Assembly: GCF_015354245.1 (NCBI RefSeq)
Contig: NZ_JADKYZ010000006.1
Span: 248,001 to 312,000, forward strand
DNA: 64,000 nucleotides
Direction: 5' to 3'
Source: Diaphorobacter caeni
GTDB lineage: Bacteria; Pseudomonadota; Gammaproteobacteria; Burkholderiales; Burkholderiaceae_C
In this document: positions 9,490 through 16,250 of the stretch, one piece after another
Layout of the letters: each line of letters starts with the position of its first letter
How positions within the stretch are numbered: the first letter of the stretch is position 1
Notes under the pieces: model-generated
Databases searched by the model: none
Seen by the model: the letters and a program-made list of their open reading frames with translations, nothing else
What the model was told of the DNA's origin: nothing
Position numbers and translations under genes: made by a program

Positions 9490-10547
9490 GGTCCGTAGAA
9501 CTTCTCTGGCGGCAACTGGTTGCCAATCACCTTGGGGTGCTTTTGCTGAATCAGCCGGTACAGCGCCTCGATTTCCGATTTGGCGTTTTGGGCTGTGCGG
9601 CTCTCCAGATGCGTTATCTCGATGGCGTTGCGCAACACCGCTACCGGGATGTGCGGCAAATGGCGATTCGCGATTTCCGCGCAGCCGAGAGCGTTTGCTT
9701 TGCACCAGCGCGCGGAGTTGGCATAGGCCTCATCTACGGCGCGGGTCAGGGCGGCATCAAGGGCTGCATCGCCATTGGCCATCAAGCCAGCCTGGGGCAG
9801 GGTGGGCTGCTTGGGATATTGCTGGGCCCAAGCTTCTTCGAGGCTTTGCACACGATACAACTTGGGCGATTTTCCGTTGGCCGTCTGGCTCTCGCTGCGC
9901 CACAGAAGCATGCTGCCGAGTGGCTCTGCCAAAGCCACGTGCTGCCCCTTGCCAGACAGCATGAGCGCAATCGCATCCTGGCCGCTGCGGGTGCGGCGCA
10001 GTTGTACCGATTCGCCTTCCTGTCTTGCTGTCTGCTGGCTGGTCAGCAAGGTGTCGATGAGCACGTCGCCCAGATCATGCTGAAACGGCGAGAGTAGCTC
10101 CTGCGTCGCGAGGTCCTGAAAGCCCTTGACCTTCGGGTCGGTGCTGATCAGCCAGATCAATCCCCACACAGACACATTGAGCAGACGCACCGACTGGCCT
10201 CGATTGGCAAGAAGCGCGGGAAGTGTCGTCGGGCTTGCGCTGAAATCCAGTTGCTTGTGCGCGAGCAGCGAATTCAGTTGGTCATGCGTGTCCCACAGCC
10301 GGAACTCCACGGTTTTGGCATGCGCCTTGAGCGCCTGTGTGTGCACCATGTGCATCAGCGGATAGCTGACCACTGCGCCCGGACCTCCCAGCACAAGCTT
10401 ATCGCGCTGTTCGGCTTGGGCGCCGACGGCGATACACCCGAGCATCACGGCGAACGAGAGCAGGCGCGCGCAACGAAATGAAAACAGACCTCCAGAAGCA
10501 GCGATTTGTCTGCCTTGGGTAGGTTTGTATTTGAGAATTGTTATCAT
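9486..10547 (-). CDS. ABC transporter periplasmic substrate-binding protein
   Basis: A 353-aa periplasmic binding protein of the NitT/TauT-like group and the first gene of the operon. A signal sequence (LLSFAVMLGCIAVGAQA) ends near residue 45, unusually far from the first ATG. That ATG lies inside a Fur-like box (10533-10551), and a good GGAGGT occurs about 50 bases downstream. The true start may therefore be later at a non-ATG codon. Residues after the signal (LVLGGPGAVVSYPLMHMV) resemble the family's first lobe. The ligand is unknown. Confidence 0.82.
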   Translation of the reverse strand: MITILKYKPTQGRQIAASGGLFSFRCARLLSFAVMLGCIAVGAQAEQRDKLVLGGPGAVVSYPLMHMVHTQALKAHAKTVEFRLWDTHDQLNSLLAHKQLDFSASPTTLPALLANRGQSVRLLNVSVWGLIWLISTDPKVKGFQDLATQELLSPFQHDLGDVLIDTLLTSQQTARQEGESVQLRRTRSGQDAIALMLSGKGQHVALAEPLGSMLLWRSESQTANGKSPKLYRVQSLEEAWAQQYPKQPTLPQAGLMANGDAALDAALTRAVDEAYANSARWCKANALGCAEIANRHLPHIPVAVLRNAIEITHLESRTAQNAKSEIEALYRLIQQKHPKVIGNQLPPEKFYGP

Positions 10548-10551
10548 TCAC
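10533..10551. promoter_or_regulatory. Fur-like box upstream of the ABC/TonB operon
   Basis: GAGAATTGTTATCATTCAC matches the 19-base Fur consensus at 14 positions by eye. It lies between the divergent ABC operon and the Crp/Fnr-type regulator, so iron could control either or both. Confidence 0.5.
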
Positions 10552-10582
10552 ATATGATTGCCGCACCAATCCGTTTAATCCA

Positions 10583-11296
10583 ATGACAAAAGTCAATTCG
10601 TTAAATTGGCCAGAAATTGCCACGCAGCAATTGGGAACGCTGCCGCTGTTTGCGGACGTGAATACGGAGCAGTTGCGTCAGTTGGCCCAGAACGTCATCT
10701 CGATCGAGTTGGACGTGGATGAATTTCTCTTTCATGAAGGTGCCGAGGCCGAGTGGTATTACCTCGTGGTGAAGGGCTCGGTGGAAGTCTTGCGTTACGG
10801 GCTGGATGGAGAGGAGCGTGTCTTCAATGCATTCGGAGTGGGGCGTTTGGTGGCAATTGCCGCCATGTTCATGCAGCACGGCAGGTATCCAATGCACGCC
10901 CGTGCGAGCGGCGAGGCCGTGTGCCTGCGTCTGGCGCGCAAGCCTCTCAACGAACTCTGCCTTCAGGCCCCGCAGGTGGCACTCAAGCTGCTCAACCTAT
11001 TGAGCTCGACGGTCTACCAGCATGTCAACGAAGTGGAGTGGCTCACGGCAAGCTCCGCGCCGCAACGGCTGGCGCTCTATCTGCTGCGTTTGAGCGAGGA
11101 GCAGGGCGATGATGTGACGCTCCCGCTGAGCCAGAGACAGCTGGCATCGCGTCTGGGCGTGCGGGCAGAAACCTTGAGTCGCCTGTTCGCTCACTGGCAG
11201 ACGTGCGGCTATGTGACAGGACGTGGGCGCGAATGGGGTTTGCGCGATCGGCCTTTTTTGCGTCAACTAACTCATGGCGCTGCACGCGCGTTTTAG
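10583..11296 (+). CDS. Crp/Fnr-family transcriptional regulator
   Basis: A 237-aa regulator with an N-terminal cyclic-nucleotide-binding-like sensor fold (about 20-140) and a C-terminal helix-turn-helix (LSQRQLASRLGVRAETLSRLF). It lacks the N-terminal cysteine cluster of classical Fnr, so it is not an Fe-S oxygen sensor of that type; a haem-based NO sensor like Dnr is possible. It is divergent from the ABC/TonB operon and precedes the haemoglobin-DUF1971 gene, whose upstream FNR/DNR-like site is a candidate target. Confidence 0.88.
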   Translation: MTKVNSLNWPEIATQQLGTLPLFADVNTEQLRQLAQNVISIELDVDEFLFHEGAEAEWYYLVVKGSVEVLRYGLDGEERVFNAFGVGRLVAIAAMFMQHGRYPMHARASGEAVCLRLARKPLNELCLQAPQVALKLLNLLSSTVYQHVNEVEWLTASSAPQRLALYLLRLSEEQGDDVTLPLSQRQLASRLGVRAETLSRLFAHWQTCGYVTGRGREWGLRDRPFLRQLTHGAARAF

Positions 11297-11332
11297 TCCC
11301 GCTGCAGACACCCTGCGAGCAGCCTTTCCATC

Positions 11333-11346
11333 TTGACATTTGTCAT
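11333..11346 (+). promoter_or_regulatory. FNR/DNR-like operator upstream of the haemoglobin fusion
   Basis: TTGAC-ATTT-GTCAT fits the Fnr/Dnr pattern TTGAT-N4-(A/G)TCAA with one imperfect base per half. Its centre is about 58 bases before the ATG at 11397, a plausible activator position. Confidence 0.5.
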
Positions 11347-11396
11347 TGGCCCGCGAGCCGCCACTCACCAAGAATGCGTGCATCCGAAAGACACGC

Positions 11397-12083
11397 ATGC
11401 AACAAACGACACCCGCCGATCCGGCCATCACGGTAGAGCACATCCACCAACTGGTTCATCAGTTCTACGCCCGGGTTCGCAGGGACCCCATGCTTGCACC
11501 GGTCTTCAACGGGCATATCCACGACTGGGATGCGCACTTGCAAAAACTCGTGGATTTCTGGGCGTGGCTGGTGCTGCGCCAAAACGATTTCACGGGCGAA
11601 CCCATGCCCAAACATGCCCGTCTGCCGGGACTGACATGGCGGCATTTCGAGCAGTGGCTGAAGCTGTTTGAAGAGACTACGTCCGAGCTGGATCTACAAG
11701 CGCTCAAGGCCGTGGTCGATCCCATGGCTCAACGCATTGCCGTGCGGCTGTGGGAGCACTATCGGAGTCAGGAGCGTCCTGACACCCAAATCTGGCAGAC
11801 TGACATTCCTCCAGATCTGGCCGTGTACAAAAGCTCGCCCGTGTTCACGCACGACAAGCTTCCTGCTGCCCTGCGCAACACCCACAGCACCAAGTCAGGA
11901 GTCTGGGGAGTGGTGCGTATGCTGAGTGGCAGTCTGGTCTTCACACTGGACGAGGACCCTCCGCGCACGATTCTTCTGGAGGCAGGTATGCAATTGCTGG
12001 TTCAGCCACAGACTCCGCACCACGTCGAATTCGTATCGGAGGGTTCCTTTCAAATTGACTTCTGCTCACGCGATCCAGAGTAG
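11397..12083 (+). CDS. Group III truncated haemoglobin fused to a DUF1971 domain
   Basis: A 228-aa two-domain protein. Residues 10-130 match group III truncated haemoglobins: FYARVRRDPMLAPVF in the B-helix region, a likely proximal His73 in PKHARLPGLTWRHF, and FEQWLKLF. Residues 137-225 match the DUF1971 cupin-like domain of YeaR and of TehB C-termini, with VYKSSPVF, THSTKSGVWG and PHHVEF. Each domain is linked to nitrite or nitric-oxide stress in other bacteria; a role in NO or nitrite handling is inferred here. The ATG at MQQTTPADP starts the family match. Confidence 0.8.
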   Translation: MQQTTPADPAITVEHIHQLVHQFYARVRRDPMLAPVFNGHIHDWDAHLQKLVDFWAWLVLRQNDFTGEPMPKHARLPGLTWRHFEQWLKLFEETTSELDLQALKAVVDPMAQRIAVRLWEHYRSQERPDTQIWQTDIPPDLAVYKSSPVFTHDKLPAALRNTHSTKSGVWGVVRMLSGSLVFTLDEDPPRTILLEAGMQLLVQPQTPHHVEFVSEGSFQIDFCSRDPE

Positions 12084-12349
12084 GGAAAGCCGTTAAGTGG
12101 GTGTGCGGCAACCTGACGCTATGAGATTTCAGGGGCGAGATTGCAGCGAACGTTAGAAAGTCAACTTCAGGCTGCTTGCTGGACTCCAACGTTGGACAGC
12201 TCAATGACGGCTGAAATCTATAGCGGTCGCTCATCAGAATCACGCTGAATGCCGACGTTCACGAAGGAGCGTTGACCCGTGCAGCCGACTGAGGCCCGCT
12301 TTGGTCGATTCCGAAATGGAGCTGCCGACTCGAAGCAGGCCTTCTGCCC

Positions 12350-13288
12350 TCAGCGATCAACGCCCATGGCATTCCTATGCCATAGAGGATGGGTGTCAAA
12401 CATCTCCGATACCCACTTGGCGAATGCTTGGACACGTTTGGAAAGCTGGTGCGTTGGCGGATAGACAAGGGACAGCGGCATGCTGTCCAGCTCCCAGTCA
12501 GGGAGAAGCTCAATCAGTGCGCCGGTCTGCAAAAGGTGTTCCACCTCGGCTCGCGGCACGGCTGCTATTCCCAAACCTGCCACGGTTGCTGCGGTTATCG
12601 CACTGGCATTGTTGAAAACCAGGTGAGGTGTTTGGGATAGGGGGTAGCTTTCATCTGCATGCCTCAGTCGGGGCATATACCGTTTGCCTGTTCCGGGAAA
12701 CTTGAATCTCAGATGTTGATGCCGGACCAGATCCGTTGGCTGAGTGATCGGTGGTCGCGATTGCAGGTAGTTGGCCGAAGCGCACAAGCAAAACCGCATC
12801 AGTCCCAATGGATGTGCAATAAGCTCTTGGTCGGCGATCTCGCCACCGCGGATGGCGCAGTCCACTCCTTCTTGCATCAGGCCCACGGTGCGCTCGCTGC
12901 AACCGACTTCAAGACTGATTTCTGGGTATCGTCTTCCGAAGTCCTGCAACTCCGGAATGATCAGATAGATGGCCACCGCCGTTGGCATCTCCACCACGAC
13001 CCTGCCTCTGGCTACGCCCCGGCTCATCGAAACCGAGCTTTCGAGATCATCAATGTCCTCGATGACTTTGCGAGCCCTCTGGTAGTAGGCTGCTCCCTCA
13101 TTGGTGGGGTAGACCTTGCGGGTGCTTCGGTGCAGCAGTTTCACCTCCAGCACGCGCTCCAGAGCCTGTATTTGCCCGGAAATCGTGGTGCTGGCAAGGT
13201 TCAACGATTCCGCCGCGCCACTGAAGCTGCCCAGCTCCACGATGCGGCAAAAGGCGCGCATTGCCTCGATACGATCCATCGCCATCAT
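12350..13288 (-). CDS. LysR-family transcriptional regulator
   Basis: A 312-aa LysR regulator. An N-terminal winged helix-turn-helix (FCRIVELGSFSGAAESLNLASTTISGQI) precedes a periplasmic-binding-like effector domain. MDRIEAM at 13279 is the commoner family start; the first ATG at 13288 is equally possible. It is divergent from the AhpD-like gene, the usual arrangement for a LysR regulator and its target. The 12084-12349 gap shows no convincing gene. Confidence 0.92.
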   Translation of the reverse strand: MMAMDRIEAMRAFCRIVELGSFSGAAESLNLASTTISGQIQALERVLEVKLLHRSTRKVYPTNEGAAYYQRARKVIEDIDDLESSVSMSRGVARGRVVVEMPTAVAIYLIIPELQDFGRRYPEISLEVGCSERTVGLMQEGVDCAIRGGEIADQELIAHPLGLMRFCLCASANYLQSRPPITQPTDLVRHQHLRFKFPGTGKRYMPRLRHADESYPLSQTPHLVFNNASAITAATVAGLGIAAVPRAEVEHLLQTGALIELLPDWELDSMPLSLVYPPTHQLSKRVQAFAKWVSEMFDTHPLWHRNAMGVDR

Positions 13289-13335
13289 TATCCGAAAAGT
13301 CGTTTAATGGGTGCGAATCTAGCACCTTTATCCGA
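13288..13335. promoter_or_regulatory. Direct repeats in the LysR/AhpD divergent promoter region
   Basis: TTATCCGA occurs at 13288-13295 and again at 13328-13335, exactly 40 bases apart and so on the same DNA face. This could be a regulator recognition pair, but the first copy touches the LysR start codon. A suggestion only. Confidence 0.3.
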
Positions 13336-13403
13336 GTCATATTATTCAATACAGTAACTGCTTGCCCCGCCTTTTGGGGTTCATGCAATGACAAGGATGT
13401 GAG

Positions 13404-13853
13404 ATGACAGCTCGTATTGACTACGACCAAGTGGCTCCAGGTGCTTCTACGGCGTTGGGAGGTGTCTACGGTTATGTGATGAAAAGTGGCTTGCCGGCAG
13501 AGTTGGTCGAGCTTGTCTACCTTCGCGTCTCTCAAATCAACAATTGCGCCTATTGTTTGGACATGCACACGCGTGACTTGCTCGCCAAGGGGGTTAAGGT
13601 CGAGAAACTGGCGCTGCTTCAGGCGTGGCGCGAAGCAGGGCGGTTGTTTGATGACCGTGAACGAGCCGCACTGGCTTGGGCAGAATCGGTCACCCTTGTC
13701 GCGCATACGGGCGTACCTGACGAAGACTTCGCGCAAGCGAAAGCGGTTTTTGGCGAAAAGGAGTTGGTCGACCTGACTGTGGCTGTGAGTTTGATGAATG
13801 CCTACAACCGCATGGCGATCAGCTTCAGGAATACACCGAAGGCGGCTGCCTAA
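13404..13853 (+). CDS. AhpD-like carboxymuconolactone decarboxylase-family protein
   Basis: A 149-aa protein of the alkylhydroperoxidase D / CMD family. The redox motif CAYCLDMH gives Cys48, Cys51 and His55, the arrangement of AhpD-type peroxidase partners. It is probably a cytoplasmic thiol peroxidase or reductase acting on organic or nitrosative oxidants. It is divergent from a LysR gene, which is likely its regulator. Start MTARIDYDQ follows a GATGTGAG stretch with weak ribosome-site character. Confidence 0.88.
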   Translation: MTARIDYDQVAPGASTALGGVYGYVMKSGLPAELVELVYLRVSQINNCAYCLDMHTRDLLAKGVKVEKLALLQAWREAGRLFDDRERAALAWAESVTLVAHTGVPDEDFAQAKAVFGEKELVDLTVAVSLMNAYNRMAISFRNTPKAAA

Positions 13854-13854
13854 C

Positions 13855-13878
13855 GGCGGTATGGCGGTACGGCGGTAC
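13855..13878 (+). repeat. Three tandem 8-bp repeats after ahpD-like gene
   Basis: GGCGGTAT, GGCGGTAC and GGCGGTAC lie head to tail immediately after the AhpD-like stop, followed by a T tract and CCGCC that could pair with them. A small simple repeat of unknown role. Confidence 0.6.
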
Positions 13879-13935
13879 CTTTTTTAGCCGCCGCACGGCT
13901 ATGCTGCGTGCATCACGAATTCTAGGAGTGCATTG

Positions 13936-14313
13936 ATGAACGCAGCGCTGACGCTCCAGCTTTCGCGACTTGAGGCAGAACTCCACCAGCCAGTGATTCG
14001 TGCAAATGCAGCGCGCGTGATGGAGCTGCTGCATTCTGAATTTGAAGAGATCGGACAGTCAGGCCAGAAGTATTCACGAGATGCCGTTGTTGAAGCCCTC
14101 AGCAATGAATCTCTTGCTGGTGACATGGTGGCTGATGCCTATGCGGTAACGGAGCTGGGACCGGGAGTGGCGCTTCTGACCTATCGCGCAGCACATCAAC
14201 ATCAGAACGGAACCCGTAGCCGGCACACGCTAAGGTCATCAATTTGGCTGTTGGTTGATGGTCAGTGGCAACTGCGATATCACCAAGGGACGCCGACAAA
14301 CGAAATTTGGTAG
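13936..14313 (+). CDS. DUF4440 / NTF2-like protein
   Basis: A 125-aa cytoplasmic protein resembling DUF4440 proteins of the NTF2-like fold: LEAELHQPVIRANAARVMELLHSEFEEIG near the start, then VALLTYRA and SIWLLVDGQWQLRYHQGTP. Such proteins are often small ligand-binding or enzymatic pockets of unknown substrate. AGGAG lies 8 bases ahead of the chosen ATG; a TTG one codon earlier is less likely. The gap 14314-14436 holds nothing evident. Confidence 0.75.
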   Translation: MNAALTLQLSRLEAELHQPVIRANAARVMELLHSEFEEIGQSGQKYSRDAVVEALSNESLAGDMVADAYAVTELGPGVALLTYRAAHQHQNGTRSRHTLRSSIWLLVDGQWQLRYHQGTPTNEIW

Positions 14314-14436
14314 TCCCCATCGGGGTAGGCACGATGTTTGGAAGCACGGGTACCTGCTCACGCTCGTCTTCTGTCTTCCCCGCACTGGCTGCGCAGTGCA
14401 AGCAAGGGCGTGCGCGCTTTCGCAATTTGAGAATAC

Positions 14437-14455
14437 AATAATAAAAATCATTCTC
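14437..14455 (+). promoter_or_regulatory. Fur box upstream of the FecI-type sigma factor
   Basis: AATAATAAAAATCATTCTC matches 15 of 19 positions of the Fur consensus by eye. It lies 42 bases ahead of the sigma-factor ATG, so iron-replete repression of the sigma factor is expected. Confidence 0.65.
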
Positions 14456-14497
14456 ATTTAAAAGCGAGTCGGCATTGAAGCCGTCGGCGCATCCGCC

Positions 14498-15055
14498 ATG
14501 TCCACAGCCTCCAGTCCACCGCACTCCGAGATCGCTGCGCTTTACGTCGATCACCACAGTTGGTTGATGGGCTGGCTTCGCCGTCGGCTGGGCTCGGCGG
14601 CGGAGGCGGCCGATCTGGCGCACGACACCTTCGTGCGGCTGCTCGTCGGCAAGACGCAGCGTCGCTTCTGCAGCGCTGGCGAGGCACGGGCCTATCTGCG
14701 GACCACCGCGCAGAACCTGTGCATCAATCTCTGGCATCGGCAGGAGATCGAGCGCGCCTGGCTCGACATTCTGGCTGCGGCGCCTGAGGCGACCTATCCG
14801 TCGGGCGAGCGCCAGGCCATCGTGCTGCAGGCACTGGAAGAGATCGTGCGCACGCTGCAGTCGCTGTCGCCCAAGGCGGCGCGGGCGTTCACGCTGGCGG
14901 TGGTGTGCGACATGACGGACGACGAGGTGGGCGCCGAGCTCGGCATCTCGGGTCGCATGGTGCGCAAATATGTGGCGCAGGCGATGCTCGCCTGCCTTTC
15001 TCTGAACGCCCGTCAGACCGCCGCCGAGCTTAGGCAGGAGGGGATGGTTGCATGA
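14498..15055 (+). CDS. FecI-type extracytoplasmic-function sigma factor
   Basis: A 185-aa ECF sigma factor. Region 2 shows LYVDHHSWLMGWLRRRLGSAAEAADLAHDTFVRLL and region 4 has MTDDEVGAELGISGRMVRKYVAQAM. This is the FecI/PvdS-like iron-starvation type. It overlaps the fecR-like gene by 4 bases (ATGA) and sits behind a Fur box. It probably activates the siderophore receptor gene downstream once the receptor signals through FecR. Confidence 0.93.
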   Translation: MSTASSPPHSEIAALYVDHHSWLMGWLRRRLGSAAEAADLAHDTFVRLLVGKTQRRFCSAGEARAYLRTTAQNLCINLWHRQEIERAWLDILAAAPEATYPSGERQAIVLQALEEIVRTLQSLSPKAARAFTLAVVCDMTDDEVGAELGISGRMVRKYVAQAMLACLSLNARQTAAELRQEGMVA

Positions 15056-16056
15056 AGCTGGGGCAGGGCGCGAGCGCCGACGCTTCCTCCATGCCGTCGC
15101 ACGCGGATCTGGAGCAGGCGGCGCATTGGTATGCCTGTCTGCGCGACGGCAAGGCAAGCGCGCGACAGCGGACTGCGTGGCAGATCTGGGTTTCGGCGGC
15201 GGACTCGCACGCGCGGGCCTGGCAGTACGTGGAGGACATCAGCCGTGCACTTGAGCCGGTGCGCACGCTGCCGCAGGCGCGTGATGTCGCGCAGCAGCTC
15301 CACGCGGTGGACGACCGGCTGCGGTCCCGACGCCGCGTGCTCGCGAGCGTGGCGCTGCTGGCGAGCGGCGGTGTGGTCGGTGCGCTGTGCTGGCGTCAGT
15401 CCTGGTTGCCCGATGGCGTGATGGCGTTGGCCGCCGACATGCGCACCGCAACGGGCGAGCAGCGGCGGATGACGCTGGACGATGGCACGCGTTTGTGGCT
15501 CAACACCGCGAGCGCGGTCGATGTCCGGTTCGGGGCGGCGGAGCGCCGCATTGTGCTGATTTCCGGCGAGGTGTTCGTCGAGACCGCGAAGGACCCACGG
15601 CCGCTGCTGGTGCAGACGCGTCAGGGCCGCATGCGCGCGCTGGGCACGCGGTTCAATGTGCAGCTGGGTGAGTCGAGCACGCAGTTGGCAGTCTACGAAG
15701 GAGCGGTCGAGATCCGCACCGCGACGTCGGACGCGACACTGGTCGTCGGCGCGGGCCGGCAGACGTCATTCACGATGCACGATGTCGCGCAGACCGATGC
15801 GGCTGACATGGCGCGCCAGATGTGGACGCAGGGCTCGCTAGTGGCCAACAACCTGCCTCTTGGTCAATTCGTGCGGGAGCTCGGGCGCTACCGCAAGGGC
15901 CATCTGGGCGTTGCCGATTCCGTGGCCGATCTGGTCGTCTACGGCAGCTTTCCGGCGCACGACACGGACCGGGCGCTGCAGATGCTCGCTTCTGCGCTGC
16001 CCGTGCGCATCGCGCAGCCGCTGCCGTGGTGGACCAGCATCGAGGCGCGGCGCTGA
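15052..16056 (+). CDS. FecR-type sigma-factor regulator
   Basis: A 334-aa inner-membrane FecR protein. The N-terminal cytoplasmic domain (residues 15-65, with HWYACLRDG and TAWQIWVSAA) binds the sigma factor. One membrane helix follows at about 97-115, then the periplasmic FecR domain (ATGEQRRMTLDDGTRLWLNTAS). It should relay receptor occupancy to the FecI-type sigma factor. The 194-base gap before the receptor gene holds no evident gene. Confidence 0.92.
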   Translation: MKLGQGASADASSMPSHADLEQAAHWYACLRDGKASARQRTAWQIWVSAADSHARAWQYVEDISRALEPVRTLPQARDVAQQLHAVDDRLRSRRRVLASVALLASGGVVGALCWRQSWLPDGVMALAADMRTATGEQRRMTLDDGTRLWLNTASAVDVRFGAAERRIVLISGEVFVETAKDPRPLLVQTRQGRMRALGTRFNVQLGESSTQLAVYEGAVEIRTATSDATLVVGAGRQTSFTMHDVAQTDAADMARQMWTQGSLVANNLPLGQFVRELGRYRKGHLGVADSVADLVVYGSFPAHDTDRALQMLASALPVRIAQPLPWWTSIEARR

Positions 16057-16250
16057 TTCAGCGTCTTTCAAATATTTTTCAGTTTTTTTCGATTTCAGGT
16101 TCCGGGTTTTGACGTCTCGTTGGTTTTGTTCCATGAGAAGACCTCATCGCCAAGCCATCCTGCGCTCGTTCACGCCAGGGCACGCGGCTGGCTGGCGATG
16201 GGGATTTCGCCTCATCGCATTCCCATTTCCTTAGCCGGAGCAAGCCGTCC

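Noticed and set aside
13855-13878. CRISPR-like repeat
   Set aside because: Only three 8-base units with no spacers; it is a simple tandem repeat.
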